A DNA stretch of 64,000 bases from Eriocheir sinensis (GCF_024679095.1 NC_066577.1:4512501-4576500); one strand, 5' to 3'; positions 53,259-64,000 are shown, numbered from the stretch's first letter. Notes: generated by a model from the letters alone, not told the origin. Numbers and translations are program-made.

Positions 53259-53720
53259 CTAAGTCTATATATACCATATCAAGTCACTCTACTTCAAAAC
53301 TGCGACCGGTACACGCAGGAGGCGGTCTGGGGGCGGAGCAGCGGGATGACGTCACTTGGAGCTAAAAAAAAATACCCGCCAGTTCAGGGGTGACTAAAGT
53401 TGCGGCCGTGCGTGCACTTTGGATGTGCATGCTTGCCTTCTTTCACAGCGCGTTCAGGCAAGCCACTGACGAAAAAAATATGCCTTTTTATTGTGCTATT
53501 GCGTGACTGTAATTCCAATGCCTACAAACGGCGGTGTGGGGTGTGAGGGAGGGCATGATGAAGTGATTGATTTAAATTAGTCCGCCTTTCCTCGTTTTCT
53601 CTAAATCCCTGTTTCTACATTCTCTAGTTTGGCTCTAAGAACGTCACGCATAAGCCACGCCTCGGCCGTGTCTCCTCCCACAAACCTGCGTATGACTTGA
53701 CTTGGTGTATATAGACTTAG
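53259..53720 (+). mobile_element. CTAAGTC-ended TIR element with 8-bp duplication
   Basis: 462 bp with CTAAGTCTATATATACC and GGTGTATATAGACTTAG ends. CTGAAAAC lies at 53251-53258 and again at 53721-53728, a perfect 8-bp target duplication. Such a size fits hAT or P-type elements, but the tip CTAAGTC is not one I can assign. Confidence 0.85.
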
Positions 53721-53945
53721 CTGAAAACCCTTGGCTGGCCTCGGCGGCGCGACATTCACACACTGGCGGGGTCAGGGATGACGTGAAGAAGAGACTCCAG
53801 AGGTTTGAACATAAAAAAGAACATTGTATTGATCGTTACAGTGGTGTATATAAAGCTGAACTGAACCCCTACAAAGTGTATAGAATATAGCAAAAGCCTA
53901 GTGGCGCTGGTCTTACAAAAATAATGTCGCTGTACAGTACACTTA

Positions 53946-54199
53946 AGGGGCTATCACACTGGGCAAATTTTCCGTGGATCTTCAGTCAAACCACGATTTC
54001 CGCTGGCGTGGTTCTCATATTTCCGTGGTTTTCTGACGTGTCCACGATCTTCCAAAGCTACGGTAGATTTCACTGAAGGATGACGGTATTACTCACCATC
54101 ATCAGAAGCAGCAATAACAAGAAACAAATGAGAACCACGCTAGCGGAAATCATGGTTTGACTGAAGATCCACGGAAAATTTGCCCAGTGTAATAGCCCC
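53946..54199 (+). mobile_element. palindromic MITE M1
   Basis: Ends AGGGGCTATCACACTGGGCA and TGCCCAGTGTAATAGCCCC, with inverted repeats reaching about 75 bp (TTTCCGTGGATCTTCAGTCA). TTA flanks at 53943-53945 and 54200-54202 are Harbinger-like. The central ACGGTAGATTTCACTGAAGG marks its orientation. Confidence 0.78.
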
Positions 54200-54306
54200 T
54201 TACGTTGGTCAAGAATCCCCGCGTATAAACAACAGTGTGGCTGACTAGTCTTTTTTGACCCGGTGTGGCTTCGAGTCTCGTGCCCTTGTTATAGTCAGAC
54301 CGTTTT
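54200..54306. other. link between MITE M1 and the 42-bp array
   Basis: CTTCGAGTCTCGTGCCCTTG and TTATAGTC recur in reverse at 56366-56410, so this link also belongs to the palindrome. Confidence 0.55.
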
Positions 54307-55411
54307 GTTTACCGACATACAAGGAGTGCAGGTTATATCTTTTATCACATTTACCGACATACAAGGAGTGCAGGTTATCTCATTTATCACATTTACCGGC
54401 ATACAAGGGGTGTAGGTTATCTCATTTATCACATTTACCGACATACAAGGGGTGCAGGTTATATCTTTTATCACATTTACCGACATACAAGGGGTGTAGG
54501 TTATCTCATTTATCACATTTATCGACATACAAGGGGTGCAGGTTATCTCAATTATCACATTTACTGACATACAAGGGGTGCAGGTTATCTCATTTATCAC
54601 ATTTACCGGCATACAAGGGGTGCAGGTTATCTCATTTATCACATTTACCGGCATACAAGGGGTGCAGGTTATCTCATTTATCACATTTACCGGCATACAA
54701 GGGGTGCAGGTTATCTCATTTATCACATTTACTGACATACAAGGGGTGCAGGTTATCTCATTTATCACATTTACCGACATACAAGGGGTGTAGGTTATAT
54801 CTTTTATTACATTTACCGACATACAAGAGGTGTAGGTTATCTCATTTATCACATTTACCGGCATACAAGGGGTGCAGGTTATCTCATTTATCACATTTAC
54901 CGACATACAAGGGGTGCAGGTTATCTCATTTATCACATTTACTGACATACAAAGGGTGCAGGTTATCTCATTTATCACATTTACCGACATACAAGGGGTG
55001 CAGGTTATCTCATTTATCACATTTATCGGCATACAAGGGGTGCAGGTTATCTCATTTATCACATTTATCGGCATACAAGGGGTGCAGGTTATCTCATTTA
55101 TCACATTTATCGACATACAAGGGGTGCAGGTTATCTCATTTATCACATTTACCGACATACAAGGGGTGCAGGTTATCTCATTTATCACATTTACCGGCAT
55201 ACAAGGGGTGTAGCTTGTCTCATTTATCACATTTACCGACATACAAGGGGTGCAGGTTATCTCATTTATCACATTTACCGACATACAAGGGGTGTAGGTT
55301 ATCTCATTTATCACATTTACCGACATACAAGGGGTGTAGGTTATCTCATTTATCACATTTACCGACATACAAGGGGTGCAGGTTATCTCATTTATCACAC
55401 TTACCGACATT
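54307..55411 (+). repeat. 42-bp array, plus arm, about 26 units
   Basis: Unit TTTACCGACATACAAGGGGT then GCAGGTTATCTCATTTATCACA, period 42. Variants (GACAT/GGCAT, TGCAG/TGTAG) alternate irregularly. Since 42 is a multiple of three and lacks stops, frames of up to 388 codons run through it on this strand and longer ones on the other. Confidence 0.93.
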
Positions 55412-55499
55412 GTCCTCCTAGTTTTTTTCTTCTTTTTTTTCAAGTAAATGATGACGTATGTTTTGAATTTAAAAAATGCTTGAAATATGGAAGTTTTTT
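55412..55499. other. AT-rich spacer at the palindrome centre
   Basis: T-run, then TTTGAATTTAAAAAATGC. Unique 88-bp loop between the opposed arrays. Confidence 0.6.
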
Positions 55500-56298
55500 C
55501 CTGCACCCCTTGATCAATGCGATAACCTGCACCCCTTGTATGCCGGTAACTGTGATCAATGCGATAACCTGCACCCCTTGTATGCCGGTAACTGTGATCA
55601 ATGCGATAACATGCACCCCTTGTATGCCGGTAAATGTGATCAATGCGATAACATGCACCCCTTGTATGCCGGTAAATGTGATCAATGCGATAACATGCAC
55701 CCCTTGTATGCCGGTAAATGTGATCAATGCGATAACCTGCACCCCTTGTATGCCGGTAAATGTGATCAATGCGATAACCTGCACCCCTTGTGTGCCGGTA
55801 AATGTGATCAATGCGATAACCTGCACCCCTTGTATGCCGGTAAATGTGATCAATGCGATAACCTGCACCCCTTATATGCCGGTAAATGTGATCAATGCGA
55901 TAACATGCACCCCTTATATGCCGGTAAATGTGATCAATGCGATAACATGCACCCCTTATATGCCGGTAAATGTGATCAATACGATAACATGCACCCCTTA
56001 TATGCCGGTAAATGTGATCAATGCGATAACCTGCACCCCTTATATGCCGGTAAATGTGATCAATGCGATAACATGCACCCCTTATATGCCGGTAAATGTG
56101 ATCAATACGATAACATGCACCCCTTATATGCCGGTAAATGTGATCAATGCGATAACATGCACCCCTTGTGTGCCGGTAAATGTGATCAATGCGATAACAT
56201 GCACCCCTTATATGCCGGTAAATGTGATCAATGCGATAACATGCACCCCTTATATGCCGGTAAATGTGATCAATGCGATAACATGCACCCCTTGTATG
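55500..56298 (-). repeat. 42-bp array, minus arm, about 19 units
   Basis: Unit GATAACCTGCACCCCTTGTA then TGCCGGTAAATGTGATCAATGC is the reverse complement of the plus-arm unit with fixed differences (GATCAATGCGATAA here against ATAAATGAGATAA there). The two arms have therefore homogenised separately. One reading shows a 14-residue CDQCDN-containing repeat, an artefact of period 42. Confidence 0.93.
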
Positions 56299-56495
56299 AC
56301 AAGCAGTTGACAACAGACGGCACCGTGCCGAGACTCATCCACCGCTATATGTACGTAAATAAGGTGGACGGACTATAACAAGGGTACGAGACTTGACGCC
56401 ACACCCCGGTTTCCAAGGCGTGGGTAGTTGGTTTTGTTGATTTTTTTATATTTTTCATCACTTTTCACGACTGAGTTTGTAATGTGTCGGCTTAA
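56299..56495. other. link between the minus array and MITE M2
   Basis: Contains ACTATAACAAGGGTACGAGAC, trimmed, mirroring the left link, plus about 90 bp absent from it. Confidence 0.5.
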
Positions 56496-56753
56496 AGGGG
56501 CTATTACACTGGGCAAATTTTCCGTGGATCTTCAGTCAAACCACGATTTCCGCTGGCGTGGTTCTCATTTGTTTCTTGTTATTGCTGCTGATGGTGATGA
56601 TGGTGAGTAATATCGTCGTCCTTCCGTGAAATCTACCGTAGCTGTGGAAGATTTTGGACACGTCAGAAAACCACGGAAATATGAGAACCACGCCAGCGGA
56701 AATCGTGGTGTGACAGAAGATCCACGGAAAATTTGCCCAGTGTAACAGCCCCT
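56496..56753 (-). mobile_element. palindromic MITE M2, inverted relative to M1
   Basis: Same family as M1. Its centre reads CTTCCGTGAAATCTACCGTA, the reverse of M1, so the two MITEs face opposite ways at the two ends of the 2.8-kb palindrome. Flanks are TTA/TAA. Confidence 0.78.
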
Positions 56754-56966
56754 TTAATAACACTGTCAAAATCCAACTCTTATAACTTCGTCTCAAAAAT
56801 GGAAGTCTTTTAAAAGCCAAACTAGCCACAGAACAGTTCATAAACACTAGTACCGTGTGGCGAGTGTGACTTTGGGCCAGTTTTACAGTCCAATACAGCC
56901 AAACACAAAGTACGACGAAAATTCCTTGTATAGTGTTTGACGTTGCTATAAAAAGGAGGAAAAGTT

Positions 56967-57652
56967 GGAAAGTTTCGTTTAGTCGGCGCAACATCTGTGG
57001 TCATATGCCGGAGAGAGACAGAAGGAGAAGGAATTATAGGAGAAGGAAAAGTTAGAAAGTTTCGTTTAGTCGGCGCAACATCTGTGGTCATATGCCGGAG
57101 AGAGACAGGAGGGGAAGGAATTATAGGAAAAGGAAAAGTTGGAAAGTTTCGTTTAGTCGGCGCAACATCTGTGGTCATATGCCGGAGAGAGACAGGAGGG
57201 GAAGGAATTATAGGAAAAGGAAAAGTTGGAAAGTTTCGTTTAGTCGGCGCAACATCTGTGGTCATATACCGGAGAGAGACGAGGAAGGAATTATAGGAGA
57301 AGGAAAAGTTGGAAAGTTTCGTTTAGTCGGCGCAACATCTGTGGTCATATGCCGGAGAGAGACAGGAGGGGAAGGAATTATAGGAAAAGGAAAAGTTGGA
57401 AAGTTTCGTTTAGTCGGCGCAACATCTGTGGTCATATGCCGGAGAGAGACAGGAGGGGAAGGAATTATAAGAAAAGGAAAAGTTGGAAAGTTTCGTTTAG
57501 TCGGCGCAACATCTGTGGTCATATGCCGGAGAAAGACAGGAGGGGAAGGAATTATAGGAAAAGGAAAAATTGGAAAGTTTCGTTTAGTCGGCGCAACATC
57601 TGTGGTCATATGCCGGAGAGAGACAGAAGGGGAAGGAATTATAGGAAAAGGG
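56967..57652 (+). repeat. 87-bp minisatellite, about 8 units
   Basis: GTCATATGCCGGAGAGAGAC, AGGAAAAGTTGGAAAGTTTC and GTTTAGTCGGCGCAACATCT recur every 87 bp (57001, 57088, 57175, 57262, then 57345 after a 4-bp loss, 57432, 57519, 57606). Because 87 is three times 29, several frames on both strands stay open, giving 29-residue repeats. With no start context, no family and open frames on both strands, I treat them as non-genic. Confidence 0.93.
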
Positions 57653-57959
57653 AACAGACCCCAGGAGACGGGACACAACCCCCGATTAATACCTGGTACC
57701 CATTCACTGCTGGGTGGACAGGGGTATAAAAAAAGGAGGAAATTTTACGAAACTCTACATTAAAGTTCATTAGTATCTGGTATTGAGTAGAAATAACGAA
57801 CCATCGTGGAGAAGACAGTTTGGTTGGGGCGCTTACAATGACCCTGTGTTGGACTGTGGAACCGGCCCTTTGTTCCTGGTAGGGTACACGGAGGTGGTCG
57901 GGTACACATCCTCCTATTTAATGTGAGGTCGAGGTATCAGTAAAGCTTCCTCACTTTGC

Positions 57960-58080
57960 TCGTTCCACAAGTATCCTTAGTTGTATAATCACACTCTGTA
58001 CTGCCTGGGGGTTGGGATGGCATGCTCCTCCCTTCTCCTTTGTTGTTTACTTGCAACAATAAACTATCAACCAATCAATC
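57960..58080 (+). mobile_element. retroelement-like 3' tail
   Basis: GCCTGGGGGTTGGGATGGCAT, trimmed, then TTGCAACAATAAACTATCAAC and CAATCAATCAA. It has an AATAAA signal and a (CAAT)n tail, as in LINE 3' ends. The coding part is absent. Confidence 0.45.
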
Positions 58081-58114
58081 AAGCTTTTTCCCTCACCTCA
58101 CACCTCCTCCCATG

Positions 58115-58399
58115 CAGTGTTGCCAGATGGTGCAGAGGAAATTTCAGTAGATTATTGCGAGAAAATTCAGTAGGTAGGTAAAAATTCGGCAGACGCACTT
58201 TAATATATATGGAGTGGTTCTTGCGATATATGTTATGTTGATGAAATTAAGTAAAAAAGCATTATATCAATATTTTTTTATAACTGGTGAAAATTTGGAA
58301 AAGCAATATACAAATTATTCATGAGATTGATAAGTTATTTCTGAGATTCATCAAAATTTCAGTACATCTCCAGATATTTCGGTAGATCTGGCAACACAG
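58115..58399. mobile_element. hAT MITE, CAGTGTTGCCAGAT ends
   Basis: Begins CAGTGTTGCCAGAT and ends ATCTGGCAACACAG. CTCCCATG (58107-58114) and CTCCAATG (58400-58407) agree at 7 of 8 positions. AT-rich interior with repeated TTTCAGTA. Confidence 0.8.
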
Positions 58400-58437
58400 C
58401 TCCAATGTACTGAGCAGGTGTTCCTGGATCCATATTC

Positions 58438-60051
58438 TTAACCCAGTAGCAGCGACGAGCCAAATTTGTGGCTTTACCGTGTTGCAGCGACAGGCTAAAT
58501 TTGTGGCTTTACAGTGTAGCAGCGACGGGCCAAATTTGTGGCTTTACCGTGTAGCAGCGACGAGCCAAATTTGTGGCTTTACCGTGTTGCAGCGACAGGC
58601 TAAATTTGTGGCTTTACCGTGTAGCAGCGACGGGCCAAATTTGTGTCTTTACCGTGTAGCAGCGACGGGCCAAATTTGTGGCTTTACCGTGTAGCAGCGA
58701 CGGGCCAAATTTGTGGCTTTACCGTGTAGCAGCGACGGGCCAAATTTGTGGCTTTACCGTGTAGCAGCGACGGGCCAAATTTGTGGCTTTACCGTAGCAG
58801 CGACGGGCCAAATTTCAGGGTTTTTTCGTGTAGCAGCGACGGGCCAAATTTGTGGCTTTACCGTGTAGCAGCGACGGGCCAAATTTGTGGCTTTACCGTG
58901 TAGCAGCGACGGCCAATTTGTGGCTTTACCGTGTAGCAGCGACGGGCCAAATTTGTGGCTTTACCGTAGCAGCGACGGGCAAATTTGTGGCTTTACCGTG
59001 TAGCAGCGACGGGCCAAATTTGTGGCTTTACAGTGTAGCAAACGACGGGCCAAATTTGTGGCTTTACGTGTAGCAGCGACAGGCCAAATTTGGGCTTTAC
59101 TGTGTAGCAGCGACGGGCCAAATTTGTGGCTTTATTGTGTAGCAGCGACGGGCCAAATTTGTGGCTTTACCGTGTAGCAGCGACGGGCCAAATTTGTGGC
59201 TTTACAGTGTAGCAGCGACGGGCCAAATTTGTGGCTTTACCGTGTAGCAGCGACGAGCCAAATTTGTGGCTTTACCGTGTTGCAGCGACAGGCTAAATTT
59301 GTGGCTTTACAGTGTAGCAGCGACGGGCCAAATTTGTGGCTTTACCGTGTAGCAGCGACGGGCCAAATTTGTGGCTTTACAGTGTAGCAGCGACGGGCCA
59401 AATTTGTGGCTTTACCATGTAGCAGCGACGGCCAAATTTGTGGCTTTACCGTGTAGCAGCGACGGGCCAAATTTGTGGCTTTACCGTGTAGCAGCGACGG
59501 GCCAAATTTGTGGCTTTACCGTGTAGCAGCGACGGCCAAATTTGTGGCTTTACCGTGTAGCAGCGACGGGCCAAATTTGTGGCTTTACCGTGTTGCAGCG
59601 ACGGGCCAAATTTGTGGCTTTACCGTGTTGCAGCGACAGGCTAAATTTGTGGCTTTACCGTGTAGCAGCGACGGGCCAGATTTGTGGCTTTACCGTGTAG
59701 CAGCGACGGGCCAAATTTGTGGCTTTACCGTGTAGCAGCGACGGGCCAAATTTGTGGCTTCACCGTGTAGCAGCGACGGGCCAAATTTGTGGCTTTACCG
59801 TGTAGCAGCGACGGGCCAAATTTGTGGCTTTACCGTGTAGCAGCGACGGGCCAAATTTGTGGCTTTACCGTGTAGCAGCGACGGGCCAAATTTTTGCCAC
59901 GATATAACCCCCCTAAAACAGATGATGCATAATCTGATCACAAATGCGTTGATATATATTATGAAATGGTTTACGTGAGTGATGATTTTTTCTCATTTTT
60001 CTCGCTAAGAGGGGCCTTTAAGAAACATAATCCCCGCAGCTACCGGGTTAA
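58438..60051 (-). mobile_element. TTAA-flanked tandem-repeat element, copy 6, longest
   Basis: TTAACCCAGTAGCAGCGACG at 58438, about 41 units of 35 bp to 59890, the unique part (GTTGATATATATTATGAAAT), and CCGCAGCTACCGGGTTAA ending 60051. Variant units with GTGTTGCAGCGACAGGCTAA recur as blocks near 58478, 58590, 59278 and 59626, which shows segmental copying within the array. Units of 31-34 bp mark slippage events. Confidence 0.82.
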
Positions 60052-60054
60052 ACG

Positions 60055-60545
60055 TATCAGGCTTTCATTACGACTATTCCCCAAGGTCATAGAAAAGATT
60101 ACCTGGATTTTCATGGGTGACTTTTCCGGTTCATGGTGAAAAAGTCGTATAAATCTATTACAAGGATCACAAAGAGCTTGACATCCATGTTCTTAAACGC
60201 ATCAGGCTCCCTTAACGACTATTTTTCAAGGCCACAGAGAAGCTTAACCGGATTTTCTTGGGCGATTTTTTCCCGTTTGTGGTGCAGAAGTCTGGTAAAA
60301 CTATCACTGGAATCATAAAACAGTCCATGAAAATCCCAACAATTTCCACGAGGGGCTTTTCAAACAGGCATATCGGCTTCCCATTCCCAAGGTCACAGAA
60401 ACGATTAACCGGATTTTCATGGGTGACTTTTCCGGTTTGTGTTGCAGAAGTCGGGTAAAACTGTCACTAGGATCACAAAAACAGCCTATGAAGAGACCAC
60501 CAATTTCCACGAGAGACTCTCCAAACAGGCCAACAGAGGCGCCTA
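60055..60545 (+). repeat. degenerate ~150-bp tandem repeat, three units
   Basis: AAGGTCACAGAAACGATTAA then CCGGATTTTCATGGGTGACT appears in three diverged forms near 60090, 60220 and 60400. The block is a distant relative of repeat X (AAAGGTCAAAGAGGGGATCA, ATCGGGTCTTCATGAGTGTT). Confidence 0.65.
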
Positions 60546-60692
60546 GGCGTTGAAGAGTATGTATACGTTCCCCTCTTTATAATGGGTTGGGTCTACGTTT
60601 TAATGTGAGGTCAAATTATCAGTAAAACTTCCTCACGTTATTCGTTGGTTTTACTTCACCGCACGCTTCCCTCCATTGTACACAGGGCAGAC

Positions 60693-61159
60693 CTAAGTCT
60701 ATATACACCAGGTCAAGTCATACGCAGGTTTGTGGGAGGAGACACGGCCGAGGCGTGGTTTATGCGTGACACTGCTTGGAGCCAAACTAGAGAATGTAGA
60801 AACAGGGATTTAGAGAAAACGAAGAAAGGCGGACTAATTTAAATCAATCACTTCAACATGCCCTCCCTCACACCCCACACCGCCGTTTGTAGGCAATGGA
60901 ATTACAGTCACGCAATAGCACAATAAAAAGACATATTTTTTCGTCAGTGGCTTGCCTGAACGCGCTGTGAAAGGAGGCGAGAATGTACATCCAGAGTGCA
61001 CACACGGCCCCAACTTTAGTCACCCCTGAACTGGCGGGTATTTTTTTTTTTTTTAGCTTCAAGTGACGTCATCCCGCTGCTCCGCCCCAAAACCGCCTCC
61101 TGCGCGTACCGGTCGCAGTTTTGAAGCAGAGTGACTTGACTTGGTATATATAGACTTAG
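60693..61159 (-). mobile_element. CTAAGTC-ended TIR element, reverse copy
   Basis: Full length, opposite orientation to the copies at 40111 and 53259, with ends CTAAGTCTATATACACCAGG and CTTGGTATATATAGACTTAG. Flanks GGGCAGAC and ATCGATCT do not match, so the duplication has decayed or the ends recombined. Confidence 0.78.
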
Positions 61160-61232
61160 ATCGATCTAGTCCTTCGAAAATCGTAATAGAGAGAGCCCCA
61201 AACTTTTGACCATGCGGCCCCTGGGTGAGTAT

Positions 61233-61320
61233 TCTTAAGACACTTTCGCCTCTCACATCAACCATTTTCAAAGGCCAAAGAGGAGTTCAGTCAGGTTCTC
61301 ATGAGTGTCTTAAAAAATAA
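61233..61320 (-). repeat. dispersed repeat X fragment
   Basis: CTTAAGACACTTTCGCCTCT then ACATCAACCATTTTCAAAGG aligns with 51520-51600. It abuts the LINE-A 3' end. Confidence 0.6.
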
Positions 61321-61339
61321 AGAAAACAACAATAAAAAA

Positions 61340-62885
61340 AAGCCCGGTACTTACTGCCCCTAAAAAGATTAGAGACGAGCGCCCGAAAGAGAAGTCAATT
61401 TCGGGAGGAGAAATGTCCTGATACCCTCCTCTTGAAAGAGTTCAAGTCGTAGGCAGGAGGAAATACAGATGAAGGAAGATTGTTTCAGAGTTTTCCAGCG
61501 TGAGGGATGAAAGTGTGAAGATGCTGGTTAACTCTTGCATGAGGGGTTTGGACAGTATAGGGATGAGCTTGAGTAGAAAGATGTGTGTGGCGAGGCCGCG
61601 GGAGGGGGGGGAGGCATGCAGTTAGCAAGTTCAGAAGAGCAGTCAGCGTGAAAATATCAATAGAAGATAGAAAGAGATGCAACATGGCGGCGGAATTTAA
61701 GAGGTAGAAGACTATCAGTAAGAGGAGGAGAGCTGATGAGACTGTCCAGAATAGCTGTGTGAGTGGAGCCCCCCCACACGTGAGAGGCATACTCTATACG
61801 AGGGCGGACAAGGCCCCTGTATATGGATAGCAACTGTGCGAGGGAGAAGAACTGGCGGAGACGATACAGAACGCCCAGCCTCGAGGAAGGTGATTTAGTG
61901 AGAGAGGAGATGTGAAGTTTCCAGTTAAGATTTTGAGTTAAGGATAGACCGAGGATGTTTAGTGTTGAAGAAGGTGACAGCTGAATATTGTCGAAGAATA
62001 GGGGATAGATGTTTGGAAGATTGTGTCGAGTGGAGAAATTGAGTTTTTGAGGCATTGAAGGACAAAAGGTTCCTTTTACCCCAGTCGGAAATGATAGCAA
62101 GGTCTGACGTTAAGCGTTCTGCAGCCTCCAGTCTGGAGTCATGTAATTCCTGTTGAGAGGGTCTTCTGTTGAAAGAAGTTGAATAATGCAGAGTGGAGTC
62201 GTCAGCGAATGAGTGGATAGGACAGTTTGTTATCGAAAGAAGATCATTTATGAATAACAGGAAGAGAGTGGGTGATAGGACAGAATCCTGTGGAACACCA
62301 CTGTTGATAGGTTTAGGGGAAGAACAGTGACCGTCTACCACCGCAGAGATAGAACGGTCGGAAAGGAAACTGGAGATAAAGGAACAGAGAGAAGGATAGA
62401 ATCCGAAAGAGGGCAGTTTAGAAAGCAAAGACTTGTGTCAGACTCTATCGAAGGCTTTCGATACGTCTAGCGCAACAGAGAAAGTTTCACCGAAACGGCT
62501 AAGAGAGGATGACCAAGAGTCAGTTAAGAGAGAAAAAAGATCGCCAGTAGAACGCCCCTTGCGGAACCCATACTGGCGATCAGAAAGAAGGTCAGAAGTG
62601 GAAAGGTGTTTTTGAATCTTCCGGTTAAGGATTGATTCAAAAGCTTTAGATAGGCAGGAAAGTAAAGCTATTGGACGGTAGTTTGAGGGATTGGAACGGT
62701 CACCCTTCTTAGGCACAGGCTGTACAAAGGCATACTTCCAGCAGGAAGGAAAGGTAGATGTTGACAGGCAGAGGCGGAAGAGTTTGACCAGGCAGGGTGT
62801 CAGCACGGAAGCCCAGTTTTTAAGGACAATAGGAGGCACTCCATCAGGTGATTGAGAATGTGATCTGGAGTGTTTGTTGGGAGGG
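61340..62885 (-). pseudogene. LINE-A reverse transcriptase, longest copy
   Basis: Minus strand, about 500 codons of ORF2. In order they show SPDGVPPIVLKNWASV, PVPKKGDRSNPSNYRPIALL (fingers), SDRQYGFRKGRST, SVALDVSKAFDRV (motif A), SGVPQDSVLSPTLFLLFIND (Gly of GVPQG replaced by Asp), HSFADDSTLHY (catalytic Asp pair near 62,200), LGLSLTQNLNWKLHISSLTK and LVRPRIEYASHVWGG. The C-terminal tail matches 12654-13150. Frame changes lie near 62,435 and 62,040. This Jockey-like element copies its RNA at a nicked target. The endonuclease half is not in this copy. Confidence 0.88.
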
Positions 62886-62932
62886 CAGTGATCACGTGTA
62901 CAGCCTCTCCTCTGTTACAGCAATCAGTGCTA

Positions 62933-62936
<4 letters not shown>

Positions 62937-63025
<89 letters not shown>

Positions 63026-63071
63026 AAGGTTACCATTCGTACCGTACTTAATTATTGAAAAGTACCAGGAA

Positions 63072-63109
<38 letters not shown>
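62937..63109. repeat. (AC)n and (CT)n microsatellites
   Basis: AC run 62937-63023 and CT run 63077-63109, separated by 53 bp. Confidence 0.92.
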
Positions 63110-63113
<4 letters not shown>

Positions 63114-63383
63114 ATATCTATGTGCCGTGTCAACATTATCAATAAACGCGTGTCAACGATATCAATAAACAATGAGGTAAGGCGTTTTGTCAACATATTA
63201 CAAACTGAGTCACGAAAAGTAATATAAAAAATCAACAAATCCTGCTGACCGCGCCTTGCAAAACGGATCAATAAAGACAAATCAGCCACATCACTGTTGA
63301 CGGAGACCAGGTCGACGTTTAAAAAAAAAAAGGTCCTTGCTATCATTTACGAGTGGGACAGGATCGAGGAACTTGGGGCCATT

Positions 63384-63665
63384 TTCACAGTTCCCCATGA
63401 TGAGTTTGTAAGCTCCCAAACCAATACCAGAGCCTTCGAAATTTCCTTGTATAGTGTCTAGTGTTTATATTTAAGTTCACAAATTTGATGAAACTATACA
63501 GGAAAAGTCTTGTGTATTTAGTAGTTCACAGTTCCCCATGACGGGTTAGTAAGCTCCCAAACCAATACCAGAGACTTCGAAATTTCCTTGTATAGTGTCT
63601 GGTGTTTATATTTAAGTTCACAAATTTGATAAAACTCTACAGGAAAAGTCTTGTGTATTTAGTGT
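63384..63665 (+). repeat. 141-bp tandem duplication
   Basis: TTCACAGTTCCCCATGATGA and AGCTCCCAAACCAATACCAG recur exactly 141 bp later, ending TCTTGTGTATTTAGT in both. AT-rich, non-coding, with few differences between copies. Confidence 0.88.
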
Positions 63666-63754
63666 GGCATCGAAGACTTCACCATTTTGGATTGTATGGG
63701 ATTCTATGGTTCGGGCTGTTACGAAGACACTGTGTTGGACTGTGAAATCGGCTC

Positions 63755-63945
63755 TTGGTGTCCTTCAATGCACCAAAACCTTAATTTCTCAACTCAGGCC
63801 CGTCCCATACTCTTCGATAACACTCACCTGTCACTCTCTTCCACACTCAACATTCTGTGTCAACCCTTAACTCAAAATCTTAACCGGAAACTGCATATCT
63901 CCTAGCTCACTAAATCAGCTTCCTCGATGTTTGGCGTTTTTTATA
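63755..63945 (+). pseudogene. LINE-A fragment at the window edge
   Basis: CTTCAATGCACCAAAACCTT and AACTCAAAATCTTAACCGGA then CATATCTCCTAGCTCACTAA correspond to 61850-62060 on the minus strand. Frames are broken by stops (a TAG in CTCCTAGCTC). Only a short RT segment remains. Confidence 0.7.
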
Positions 63946-64000
63946 GCTACACCACTGTTCATTTCCCTCCCTCCGATGCTAACTATAACAAGAGCCTAGG

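Noticed and set aside
54255..56378. Very long open frames (up to 672 codons) over the 42-bp arrays, one with repeated CDQCDN
   Set aside because: Period 42 is a multiple of three with no stop in several frames, so both strands stay open by arithmetic. There is no start context, splice signal or family resemblance, and the frames exist in mirror image on the two arms.

Overview
This window reads as repeat-dominated, intron-bearing animal DNA, most likely from a decapod crustacean. That is an inference from the dense (CT)n, (AC)n, (TTC)n and CCTTC arrays, two tRNA-derived SINE families, non-LTR retrotransposon relics and many small TIR elements. I see no bacterial operon logic, no rRNA, no functional tRNA gene and no CRISPR array. 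Almost every long open frame is a transposon gene or the translation of a tandem repeat. The only candidates for host coding sequence are one THAP-type zinc-finger exon (25280-25454, minus), a broken exon of an uncharacterised multicopy family (18958-19258, plus) and a speculative tiny first exon behind a TATA box (near 50130-50178).

Layout. 0-6 kb: a Tc1/mariner relic, a 25-bp minisatellite, a 1.2-kb palindromic element carrying a solo LTR in one arm, and a GC-rich inverted repeat. 6.09-12.22 kb: a complete Ty3/gypsy retrotransposon on the minus strand with two 406-bp LTRs (about 7 differences), a 4-bp target duplication (atac), PBS, PPT, gag and pol. Gag and pol are linked by a textbook -1 frameshift signal: slippery G GGA AAC, a 7-nt spacer and an H-type pseudoknot. 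The gypsy element sits inside a Harbinger-type MITE, which itself lies beside a LINE fragment. 13-20 kb: a long-TIR element with a SINE in it, a LINE endonuclease relic and the broken exon. 20.6-21.3 kb: a 62-bp minisatellite. 21.5-24.4 kb: a PIF/Harbinger cluster with MADF and transposase exons. 26.69-36.29 kb: a tandem duplication of about 4.8 kb with (TA)n at the junction.

36.4-42.5 kb is almost pure polypyrimidine on the plus strand, with LINE 3' tails between the (CT)n tracts. 42.5-48.6 kb holds two tRNA-derived SINEs, a hAT element inserted in a (TAG)n tract, a 99-bp repeat made from LINE reverse-transcriptase coding sequence, and two TTAA-flanked tandem-repeat elements facing each other. 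49-53.7 kb holds hAT, Harbinger and other MITEs. 53.9-56.75 kb is a 2.8-kb palindrome of inverted MITEs and opposed 42-bp arrays. 57-60 kb holds an 87-bp minisatellite and the largest TTAA element (about 41 units of 35 bp). 61.3-62.9 kb is the longest LINE reverse-transcriptase relic.

The most unusual features are the TTAA-bounded elements (six copies) whose interior is a 35-bp tandem array of about 1 to 41 units, the 42-bp palindrome, and the gypsy frameshift pseudoknot. All family names come from recognising motifs by eye; no database search was run.
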